DNA of 5,506 bases from contig DTZC01000184.1 of NCBI GenBank assembly GCA_012961565.1, positions 1-5,506 of the forward strand, written 5' to 3'. Positions 1 through 5,468 of this stretch are shown here, piece by piece. A program made the position numbers and the translations under genes. The stretch is from Dehalococcoidia bacterium (GTDB taxonomy: Bacteria; Chloroflexota; Dehalococcoidia; GIF9; UBA5629). The notes below the pieces were generated by a model. It worked only from the letters and a program-made list of their open reading frames with translations, had not been told where the DNA came from and ran no database searches. How positions within the stretch are numbered: position 1 is the first letter of the stretch; each line of letters opens with the position of its first letter.

Positions 1-12
1 CGCTAGACCTAT

Positions 13-1077
13 TTAGCCGCCGGGATAACCGATTTTCTTCGCCTCGAGGAACTGTTTTACCACGTCAACCAACTCATCGCACCTCGGCGTCTTGCCAGCA
101 ACACCCTTCCATATAGCAGCAGCCACCTTTTCCAATTTTGCTACATCCTCTTCTGGAAGGATAAATGTTTGCACACCGTAAACCTCACGTGCTTTATCCA
201 GAACCTCCCCCTCGTACTCCCAGGCTATCTTTGAGTATCTTACAGCAGCCTTTCGGGCAGCTTTGACAAGTATCTCCTGGGTTGCCGGAGACAGCTTATT
301 CCACTCCTCAAGACTGACGAAGACGGGTAGCGGGATACTTCCCAGCACTCTGGGCATGACCACCGTTTTGCACACTTCGTAGAACTTATAGGTTTCCAGT
401 GAATAGAAGGGGTAAAGGGTGCCATCAATGACCCCGGTCTTCAACGCCATGTACTGTTCTGCAGGTGCAATACCTGTAGTACTAACGCCTACCCCTTTGA
501 GTAGGGTGGTGAAGTGAGCGAAAGTCCTTATTTTCTTTCCTTTAAGGTCGTCCAGATTGGTCACCGGATCCCTCGTCATCAGACCGTAGCCGGTGACCAC
601 GAAATGAACTAGTGCATGAACCCCTTTCTCATGCCATGCCGCATTGATAAGGTCACGCCACTTTCCATCCTGGTATTCATACATGAGCTCATAAGTTATG
701 TCGGCATCGAAAGGATAACTGAAGGGTAGCCCCATCTCAATGATTGCCTCAGGCACCTTGCCAGCAAAATAAATGCCGCTGGCAACACCCATCTCAACGA
801 CACCTTTGGCAACGCTGTCCAGCAACTCTGTAGTCTTGACAATCGCTCCAGGGGGGAATGGGGTTATCTTAATATTGCCGTCACTTCTCTTGGCAACTTC
901 GTCGACAAAATACAATATAAACTCGTCATACAATTTGCTCCCCGGAGGATAGACCGACTGTAACCTCCAATCTAGAGCTTCTGCCGGAGCCTTGGGTGCA
1001 CAGCCAATCAGCAGTGTCAGGATGAGGACTGCCGATAGGACTGCGGCTACCGAGGCTGGCAGCCTTCTGATAACCAT
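13..1077 (-). CDS. TRAP transporter substrate-binding lipoprotein, DctP family
   Basis: Periplasmic or extracytoplasmic receptor of a tripartite ATP-independent (TRAP) transporter; the family binds small organic acids and delivers them to DctQ/DctM membrane subunits driven by an ion gradient. The 354 residues begin with a lipoprotein signal: Arg4-Arg5, a hydrophobic stretch about 10-24, and a lipobox L-I-G-C with Cys26 as the lipidation site. The mature part has typical DctP blocks: a first strand near 37-43 (WRLQSVY), the LLDSVAKGVVEMGV segment at 85-98, and NLDDLKGKKIR at 174-184. Arg184 aligns with the conserved arginine that grips the ligand carboxylate in the family. AEQYMALKTGVIDGT follows at 206-220. 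Length is normal for the family. The ATG start is fixed by a near-perfect Shine-Dalgarno sequence five bases upstream. It is transcribed away from the CoA-transferase cluster; DctQ/DctM would be expected beyond the left edge but only 12 bases remain there. The ligand is unknown. Confidence 0.93.
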   Translation of the reverse strand: MVIRRLPASVAAVLSAVLILTLLIGCAPKAPAEALDWRLQSVYPPGSKLYDEFILYFVDEVAKRSDGNIKITPFPPGAIVKTTELLDSVAKGVVEMGVASGIYFAGKVPEAIIEMGLPFSYPFDADITYELMYEYQDGKWRDLINAAWHEKGVHALVHFVVTGYGLMTRDPVTNLDDLKGKKIRTFAHFTTLLKGVGVSTTGIAPAEQYMALKTGVIDGTLYPFYSLETYKFYEVCKTVVMPRVLGSIPLPVFVSLEEWNKLSPATQEILVKAARKAAVRYSKIAWEYEGEVLDKAREVYGVQTFILPEEDVAKLEKVAAAIWKGVAGKTPRCDELVDVVKQFLEAKKIGYPGG

Positions 1078-1082
1078 GCTCG

Positions 1083-1090
1083 CACCTCCT
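1083..1090 (-). promoter_or_regulatory. Strong ribosome binding site of the TRAP receptor gene
   Basis: Read on the minus strand this is AGGAGGTG, an eight-base complement to the 3' end of 16S rRNA, five bases before the ATG at 1077. It is the strongest ribosome binding site in the window and supports the chosen start, which also gives a proper lipoprotein signal. It suggests high expression of the binding protein, as is usual for transport receptors. Confidence 0.85.
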
Positions 1091-1107
1091 AAATCAGTTT
1101 GTAGACC

Positions 1108-1136
1108 AGTTTAGGTAGTTCAGCCAGATTTGTCAA
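1108..1136 (-). promoter_or_regulatory. Sigma70-like promoter for the TRAP receptor gene
   Basis: On the minus strand there is a perfect -35 box TTGACA (1131-1136), a 17-base spacer and a -10 box TAAACT (1108-1113, four of six matches). Transcription would begin near 1101, leaving a leader of about 24 bases that contains the Shine-Dalgarno sequence at 1083-1090. The geometry is right for a housekeeping-sigma promoter; the weak -10 box lowers certainty. An 8-bp inverted repeat (1091-1098 and 1146-1153) brackets the promoter and could be an operator. Confidence 0.6.
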
Positions 1137-1190
1137 TAGGTTTGGACTGATTTTTTCAAAAATTTCTGTTTGTTGCCAGAGGAAAAAACC

Positions 1191-1304
1191 ATGCCTCAAT
1201 TCAGCTACAGAGTCAAAACCTTGATGCCGAAGAGCGACCAAAAGCAAATCAACCGCCTGCAGAAATGTAGACTGCTTTGGCTATTCCCCGGCAGCAACGA
1301 TTGA
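1191..1304 (+). CDS. Doubtful 37-codon small ORF in the divergent intergenic region
   Basis: An ATG at 1191 opens 37 codons, ending at TGA 1302-1304. It is preceded by AGAGG (1178-1182) with an eight-base spacer, which is an acceptable ribosome binding site. The peptide is basic (many Lys, Arg and Gln) with one short hydrophobic patch (LLWLF at 28-32) and one cysteine; no domain is recognisable. The first residues (MPQFSYRVK) vaguely resemble the N-terminus of type II secretion/PilC F-type proteins, so it could be a remnant, but the likeness is too short to trust. Its stop codon overlaps the -35 box of the next gene's promoter. No convincing promoter of its own is seen. Chance occurrence is the more likely explanation. 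Confidence 0.18.
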   Translation: MPQFSYRVKTLMPKSDQKQINRLQKCRLLWLFPGSND

Positions 1305-1329
1305 CAAAAAAGTACCCAATGCCTAAAAT
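1301..1329 (+). promoter_or_regulatory. Sigma70-like promoter of the acyl-CoA gene cluster
   Basis: A perfect -35 box TTGACA (1301-1306), a 17-base spacer and a -10 box TAAAAT (1324-1329, five of six matches) lie directly before the class I CoA-transferase gene. The predicted transcription start is near 1336, giving a leader of about 30 bases. This is the best promoter match in the window and probably drives at least the first three plus-strand genes. Confidence 0.72.
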
Positions 1330-1352
1330 CCCGTAGTCCGAGACACCACCTC

Positions 1353-1357
1353 AAGGT
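1353..1357 (+). promoter_or_regulatory. Ribosome binding site of the class I CoA-transferase gene
   Basis: AAGGT, eight bases before the ATG at 1366, is a modest match to the anti-Shine-Dalgarno sequence. It supports this start, from which the protein begins just ahead of the family's usual opening block (VTAEEAVKAIKSGDRV). Confidence 0.55.
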
Positions 1358-1365
1358 AGTTTCTT

Positions 1366-2688
1366 ATGAACCAGTGGCAAGATGACTACAGTAAAAAACT
1401 GGTTACCGCAGAAGAGGCAGTAAAGGCTATCAAATCCGGCGACAGGGTCGCCTTTGCTTACGGGATAGAGCCACTGGCTGTTGGACTAGCACTAGCAGCC
1501 AGAAAGGACGAGCTCAGCGGGGTGCAGGTGTTAGTCCCAGCCCCGGGCAGGGACTTTCCCTGGTATGAGCCAGGGTGGGAAGACTCCTTTCATATAGAGA
1601 TTGGACACGTACTTCCCATTGTCCAGCAGATGATTACCCAGCGGAGAGGAGACTATCTGGTCAGCAGTCTCTTCTGGGCTCATCCCCCGGCAGTTAGGGA
1701 ACCAGTGGATGTCTTCCTGGTCCAGTTATCACCTCCAAATGACAAGGGCTACTGTAGTTTTGGCGCTTCTCTGTGGAACAAAAAGGTGATGCTACAGGCC
1801 GCCAGGACCGTCATCGCCGAGGTCAACAAGAACCTGATTCGCACTTACGGCGATAACTTCATCCACGTCTCGGAGATAGATTACTTCGTCGAGCATACCC
1901 CCACCGGGAGACTCCCGGGGGCAACCGACCTGCTGGGCAGAAAAACGACCGGACCCGGTGAAGTGGAAAAACAGATTGCCCAACAAGTTGAGAAGCTTAT
2001 AAATGACGGTGACACCCTTGAAATTGGAGTCGGGGGCACCTCCGAATGGATACCGCTCCTCGGGGTGCTGGATAACAAGGTCGACCTCGGCTGGCACTCA
2101 GAGAATACGCCAAGAGGTATAGCTACGCTCGTCAAAAATGGCGTTATCACCGGAACCAGAAAGACCATCAATACCGGTAAAGCCATAGCCACAGCAGTTG
2201 GCGGCGGGACAAAAGAGGAAATGGATTTCATCAATATGAACCCTCTCTTTGAGCTCTGGGGGTCAGATTACGTGCTTGACCCCAGAATCATCTCAGCCCA
2301 TGACAATATGGTGGCAATCAACAGCGCCATAGCCATAGACCTCACGGGACAAATAAATGCCGAGTCTCTAGGTCCAACCATGGTAAGCGGGACTGGTGGA
2401 CAGTTAGCCTTCGCCACTGGAGTGGCATTGTCCAAAGGAGGCAAAAACATAACCGTATTGCCATCGACAGCACGTGGCGGTACCCTGTCACGCATCGTAC
2501 CATCGCTGGAAGGTGGAAGTATTGTTAGCGTACCTCGCACTTTAGCCGATATTGTGGTCACCGAATATGGTGTCGCCAGACTGTGCGGCAAGACACAGAG
2601 GCAGAGAGCGGAAGAGTTAATTTCAATTGCCCACCCCGATTTCCGCTCCGAACTGAGGAGAGAGGCAAAAAGGCTGTTCTGGCCATAA
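1366..2688 (+). CDS. Class I CoA-transferase, acetyl-CoA hydrolase/4-hydroxybutyrate CoA-transferase type
   Basis: Transfers CoA between an acyl-CoA donor (often acetyl-CoA) and a carboxylate through a glutamyl-CoA thioester, in the cytoplasm. The 440-residue protein shows both halves of the family fold. The N-terminal half has AEEAVKAIKSGDRV (15-28) and VQLSPPNDKGYCSFG (119-133), the signature loop. The C-terminal half has HSE (244-246), where Glu246 aligns with the catalytic glutamate of the usual H-T/S-E-M motif, followed by GVITGTRKTINTGKAIAT (259-276), SGTGGQLAF (341-349), LPSTARGGTLSRIVP (365-379), VTEYGVARLCGK (398-409) and IAHPDFR (421-427). Length and the closing KRLFWP are normal, so the gene is complete. 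Small oddities are Asn247 after the catalytic Glu instead of the usual Met or hydrophobic residue, and GVGGTSEW (221-228) where many relatives have GIGAIP. These suggest a substrate other than 4-hydroxybutyrate or acetate. The acceptor acid cannot be named. It is the first gene of the plus-strand cluster, two bases before the zinc-ribbon gene. Confidence 0.93.
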   Translation: MNQWQDDYSKKLVTAEEAVKAIKSGDRVAFAYGIEPLAVGLALAARKDELSGVQVLVPAPGRDFPWYEPGWEDSFHIEIGHVLPIVQQMITQRRGDYLVSSLFWAHPPAVREPVDVFLVQLSPPNDKGYCSFGASLWNKKVMLQAARTVIAEVNKNLIRTYGDNFIHVSEIDYFVEHTPTGRLPGATDLLGRKTTGPGEVEKQIAQQVEKLINDGDTLEIGVGGTSEWIPLLGVLDNKVDLGWHSENTPRGIATLVKNGVITGTRKTINTGKAIATAVGGGTKEEMDFINMNPLFELWGSDYVLDPRIISAHDNMVAINSAIAIDLTGQINAESLGPTMVSGTGGQLAFATGVALSKGGKNITVLPSTARGGTLSRIVPSLEGGSIVSVPRTLADIVVTEYGVARLCGKTQRQRAEELISIAHPDFRSELRREAKRLFWP

Positions 2689-2690
2689 TA

Positions 2691-2894
2691 ATGGCGAAAA
2701 AATCAGATATGCAAGCCGAATTAAAGTGTCCTTGGTGTGAGGCTATTATTGCTCCCATTGCCGGACGTTACACGGGGACGTATGGCACCCTGATGGAAAA
2801 AAGGTGTCCTCGATGTCACAACTTGGTTGCCACCCGGCTGGAAGGCATCCCCGAGACCATAATCAAAAAGCAGCCAGAGGAAAGAATTGACTAA
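2691..2894 (+). CDS. Small four-cysteine zinc-ribbon-like protein of unknown function
   Basis: This 67-residue protein has two paired cysteine knuckles, CPWC (Cys13, Cys16) and CPRC (Cys39, Cys42), separated by 22 residues. That is the arrangement of a tetracysteine zinc ribbon or, less likely, a rubredoxin-like iron site. A short basic/acidic tail (KKQPEERID) follows; there is no signal peptide or membrane segment. I do not recognise the family. The start at 2691 is chosen because it sits two bases after the stop of the CoA-transferase gene, which suggests translational coupling; no good Shine-Dalgarno sequence is seen close by. A later ATG at 2709 (Met7) would also keep all cysteines. Its end overlaps the next gene by eight bases. 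Tight packing between a CoA-transferase and an acyl dehydratase argues that it is real and acts with them, perhaps as an accessory or regulatory subunit, but this is inference. Confidence 0.72.
   Translation: MAKKSDMQAELKCPWCEAIIAPIAGRYTGTYGTLMEKRCPRCHNLVATRLEGIPETIIKKQPEERID
2876..2880 (+). promoter_or_regulatory. Ribosome binding site deciding a TTG start
   Basis: AGAGG lies six bases before the TTG at 2887, inside the end of the zinc-ribbon gene. The downstream protein has no in-frame ATG until far inside its conserved region, so this site and the TTG together mark the most likely start of the MaoC-like gene. Confidence 0.6.
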
Positions 2895-4050
2895 CAGGGC
2901 TGGACAGCTATCAGAAGGTAAAATAAGCCCGCAGGCACTGGAGGAATGGCGGGACAGAATAGGAGCCAGACTCCGCATCGGCAACATATTCAACAGATAT
3001 GTTTCTTTCGAAGCGATAAGGAATTATGTTAATGGCATAGGAGACATAAACCCGCTTTTTAGAGATGAAGAGTATGCCAAAAAAACACGCTACGGGCGGC
3101 TTATCGCTCCTCCGAGTTGGTTATACAGTGTTTTCCCTACCTGGGTACTTCAAGGGCTGCCTGGTGTGCACGCTTTTCACTCGGGAAATGACTGGGAATT
3201 CTACAAGCCGATTTTCTTCGGCGACACAATCACGCCGGAATGTATCTTCACCGGCTTCGACGTTAAGGGCAGTCAATTTGCTGGCAGAACAGTTTTAGAA
3301 TACCAGAGGGCAAATTTCTTTAACCAGAGAGGTGAGCTGGTAGCCAAGACAGACCTGTGGCTGGTCAGGGCTGAACGACGCACCGCCAGAGAAAAAGGCA
3401 AATATCACCATATTCAACTACCCCATCCCTGGACTGAAGAACAGCTCCAGAGACTGGAAGACGAGGTGCTAGCCGAGGAAGTAAGGGGTTCACAGGTACG
3501 CTACTGGGAAGATGTTCAGGTTGGTGAAGAGCTGAAGCCGGTGGTCAAGGGACCCTTTGGCTTAACAGACATGGTCGCCTACTGTATAGGGGCAGCTCCG
3601 GTGCAAATCGCTGCCTTTGGTGTGCAACTTCGTTTGTACCGCGCTCACCCCGCCTGGGCGTTCCGTGACCCATCAACCTGCTCACTAGAGCCAGTCTACA
3701 GTGTGCACTATAACAAGCTGGCAGCGCAGGGAGCCGGACTCCCAGCTCCCTACGATGTCGGAGCACAAAGACAAGGCTGGCTAATCAGCTTGCTGACCAA
3801 TTGGATGGGAGACGAAGGCTGGTTAAAGAAAAACTACGCTGAATACAGGAAGTTTTTCTATCACTCTGATGCCGTCTGGCTTCGAGGCAAGGTAGCCAGG
3901 AAGTATCTCGATGACGAGGGCGACTTCTGCGTGGATGTCGAGACCCATGCCATCAACCAGAGAGGGGAAGATATTATGCCTGGTATATCGACAGTCGCTC
4001 TCCCTTCCAGAGAAAAGGGCGACTGGCCAGTAGCCAGAAGGTTGAGCTGA
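2887..4050 (+). CDS. MaoC-like acyl dehydratase, double-hotdog
   Basis: Likely a cytoplasmic enoyl-CoA hydratase or hydroxyacyl-CoA dehydratase made of two fused hotdog domains (387 residues). The N-terminal half (about 37-160) matches the MaoC dehydratase N-terminal domain: FEAIRNYVNGIGDINPLF (41-58), then RYGRLIAPPSWLYS (68-81). The C-terminal half (about 205-375) has YWEDVQVGEEL (206-216), VHYNKLAAQGAGLPAPYDVG (273-292), TNWMGDEGWL (304-313) and NQRGEDIMPGISTVALPSR (357-375). This pattern occurs in a recognisable group of proteins annotated as acyl dehydratases in environmental bacteria. The catalytic Asp-x4-His of hydratase 2 is not intact: the N-half keeps Asp53 but has Phe58 where His is usual, and the C-half has His274 but Ala-Ala in place of the Asp region (GAAP, 235-238), with an insertion of about 30 residues between. 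Activity is therefore uncertain. It starts at TTG and overlaps the zinc-ribbon gene by eight bases. Confidence 0.85.
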   Translation: MTNRAGQLSEGKISPQALEEWRDRIGARLRIGNIFNRYVSFEAIRNYVNGIGDINPLFRDEEYAKKTRYGRLIAPPSWLYSVFPTWVLQGLPGVHAFHSGNDWEFYKPIFFGDTITPECIFTGFDVKGSQFAGRTVLEYQRANFFNQRGELVAKTDLWLVRAERRTAREKGKYHHIQLPHPWTEEQLQRLEDEVLAEEVRGSQVRYWEDVQVGEELKPVVKGPFGLTDMVAYCIGAAPVQIAAFGVQLRLYRAHPAWAFRDPSTCSLEPVYSVHYNKLAAQGAGLPAPYDVGAQRQGWLISLLTNWMGDEGWLKKNYAEYRKFFYHSDAVWLRGKVARKYLDDEGDFCVDVETHAINQRGEDIMPGISTVALPSREKGDWPVARRLS

Positions 4051-4125
4051 TTTTGGTCATCTGTGAGAACATATGATTGTTATGTCAACCGCTTTCAACG
4101 CAAAACTCAGCAGAGAGCCTGTCCA

Positions 4126-4154
4126 TTGACTGCAATCAGAGGAACTGCTATAAA
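4126..4154 (+). promoter_or_regulatory. Sigma70-like promoter before the class III CoA-transferase gene
   Basis: TTGACT (4126-4131, five of six) and TATAAA (4149-4154, five of six) are 17 bases apart, in the 113-bp gap between the MaoC-like gene and the next start codon. The predicted transcription start, around 4161, is only about three bases before the ATG at 4164, so a transcript from here would be essentially leaderless. Transcripts reading through from upstream would instead carry the Shine-Dalgarno sequence that overlaps this -10 box. Confidence 0.5.
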
Positions 4155-4157
4155 GGA
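4152..4157 (+). promoter_or_regulatory. Ribosome binding site of the class III CoA-transferase gene
   Basis: AAAGGA, six bases before the ATG at 4164, supports that start over an upstream in-frame TTG at 4077. The site overlaps the candidate -10 box at 4149-4154, so it would be present only on messages that begin further upstream. Confidence 0.6.
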
Positions 4158-4163
4158 TTCATA

Positions 4164-5468
4164 ATGCCGGCAGTTTCTAAACCATGCAGCAATAGCAGCA
4201 CCTTTAATGCCAACTGCCTCTTCAGCGGCTACCGAGTGCTGGACTTGACGGATGAAAAAGGACACCTCTGCGGAAGAATCCTGGCAGACTTTGGTGCTGA
4301 CGTCATAAAAATCGAACCTCCCGGAGGTGACCCTTCGCGCCACATTGGACCATTCTACCACGATGAGCCCCGATCACAAAACAGCCTCTCTTGGTGGTTC
4401 GCCAATGCCAACAAGAGAGGCATAACCCTGAACATAGAAAAGGCTGAAGGCAGGGAAATCTTCAAATCTTTGGTCAGCGAGTCCGCGCTTGTCATCGAGT
4501 CTTACCCCCCGGGCTATCTGGGAAAAATGGGGCTGGACTACCAGGTTCTATCTGAAATAAACCCCAGCATTGTGATGACTTCCATAACCCCGTTTGGGCA
4601 AAACGGACCTTATTCTAATTTCAAAGCCAGCGACCTCACCCTCATGGCGATGGGAGGCATGGCGAGGCTTTTAGGAGACAGGGACCGACCACCGATAAGG
4701 ATTAGTTCACCCCAAGCCTACTTTCTCGGCTGCCTCCATGCAGCCGTGGGCAGCACTTTCGCCCTTTATTATCGTGAGCTTACCGGCAACGGTCAACACG
4801 TAGACGTTTCGATTCAAGAAGCTATAGTCTTATCTCTGATGATAACTACCGAAATCTGGGACCTGCTAAAGGTGAACTACCAGCGAAGTGGCTGTTACGC
4901 CGAGCCAGCAAGACCCAAAGCACTGGGACCCTTAAAGCAACAGCGGGTATATCCTTGCCGGGACGGCTACGTGACCCTTTTCCTGGGTGGTGGTGCTACC
5001 ATGGGGCTAGTCAAGTCGTCACAGGGACTGGTAAGGTGGGCAAATGAAGAGGGTTTCGCCGAGGAACTCAAAGACTATGACTGGGTAAAGCACAACATGG
5101 CTACTATAAGCCAGGAGCAAGAGGACTTCGTGGAAAAGCCAATAGCCGAGTTCCTATTAACAAAGACAAAAAAAGAGCTCCTTGACAAGGCAATCAGTAA
5201 TTCCATCCTTCTGGCTCCAGTCTGCAGCATGAAAGACGTGGCTGAAAGTCTTCAGCTTGCCGCTCGCAATTATTGGACATCCCTGAAACACCCTGCACTG
5301 AACCAAACGATAACTTATCCAGGGGCACCGGTGAAACTCAGCCAATGCCCCTGGAAACTGTACCGACCACCTCCCCAGATTGGTGAACACAATGACGAGA
5401 TATATCTAGGTGAACTGGGACTTTCCTCGACCAAAATTGCCGCGCTAAAGCAGCTAGGAGTAATCTGA
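4164..5468 (+). CDS. Class III CoA-transferase, CaiB/BaiF family
   Basis: Transfers CoA between a thioester and a carboxylic acid through an aspartyl intermediate in the cytoplasm; relatives act on formyl/oxalate, carnitine, benzylsuccinate, phenyllactate or malate. The 434-residue protein has the family blocks in order: GYRVLDLT (22-29), ILADFGADVIKIEPPGGDP (39-57), NANKRGITLN (81-90), SITPFGQNGPY (140-150), and KASDLTLMAMGG (154-165), where Asp157 aligns with the catalytic aspartate (Asp169 of formyl-CoA transferase and CaiB). GNGQHVDVSIQEA follows at 208-220, and the typical tail PQIGEHNDEIYLGELGLS is at 404-421. The ATG at 4164 is chosen for its Shine-Dalgarno sequence; the same frame is open upstream to a TTG at 4077, but that extension shows no conserved features. 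The first 20 residues (rich in Ser, Asn and Cys) are unlike the core. The next gene overlaps by one base and appears to be a paralogue, as in heterodimeric enzymes such as BbsEF or SmtAB. The substrate is unknown. Confidence 0.93.
   Translation: MPAVSKPCSNSSTFNANCLFSGYRVLDLTDEKGHLCGRILADFGADVIKIEPPGGDPSRHIGPFYHDEPRSQNSLSWWFANANKRGITLNIEKAEGREIFKSLVSESALVIESYPPGYLGKMGLDYQVLSEINPSIVMTSITPFGQNGPYSNFKASDLTLMAMGGMARLLGDRDRPPIRISSPQAYFLGCLHAAVGSTFALYYRELTGNGQHVDVSIQEAIVLSLMITTEIWDLLKVNYQRSGCYAEPARPKALGPLKQQRVYPCRDGYVTLFLGGGATMGLVKSSQGLVRWANEEGFAEELKDYDWVKHNMATISQEQEDFVEKPIAEFLLTKTKKELLDKAISNSILLAPVCSMKDVAESLQLAARNYWTSLKHPALNQTITYPGAPVKLSQCPWKLYRPPPQIGEHNDEIYLGELGLSSTKIAALKQLGVI
5456..5460 (+). promoter_or_regulatory. 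Ribosome binding site of the second class III CoA-transferase gene
   Basis: AGGAG lies seven bases before the ATG at 5468, within the last codons of the preceding gene. This is a good match at good spacing and supports a real gene start at the right edge. Confidence 0.7.

Larger units (their letters stand above)
1078..1365. other. Divergent intergenic regulatory region
   Basis: This 288-bp region separates the minus-strand TRAP receptor gene from the plus-strand acyl-CoA cluster. It holds both outward-facing promoters, whose -35 boxes lie about 165 bp apart, leaving space for shared regulator binding. A stretch near 1150-1165 is rich in A and T. An imperfect inverted repeat, CCAAAAGCA at 1238-1246 and TGCTTTGG at 1273-1280, lies upstream of the plus-strand promoter, but it is short and has a one-base bulge. 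I see no rRNA, tRNA, riboswitch or terminator here. A short ORF at 1191-1304 is listed separately and may be fortuitous. Confidence 0.75.

Noticed and set aside
1792..2591. Several open frames of about 100 codons on the minus strand inside the class I CoA-transferase gene
   Set aside because: They lie opposite a well-conserved coding sequence, have no recognisable protein features, and are expected as shadows of its codon usage.
2583..2690. Upstream in-frame start that would make the zinc-ribbon protein 103 residues long
   Set aside because: It would overlap the conserved C-terminal end of the CoA-transferase by more than 100 bases, and the extra 36 residues show no domain or ribosome binding site. 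ATG 2691, right after the stop, is more plausible.
4023..4037. CTGGC/GCCAG hairpin with a five-base loop near the end of the MaoC-like gene
   Set aside because: The stem is only five base pairs, lies inside the coding sequence and has no following T-run, so it is not a convincing intrinsic terminator.
4069..4085. ACATA/TATGT inverted repeat just after the MaoC-like gene
   Set aside because: It has only five base pairs per arm in an AT-rich gap; this is too short to claim an operator without conservation data.
4077..4163. TTG at 4077 as the start of the class III CoA-transferase (29 extra residues)
   Set aside because: There is no good ribosome binding site, the extension is not family-like, and ATG 4164 has AAAGGA at six bases. 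The stretch also contains a promoter-like sequence.
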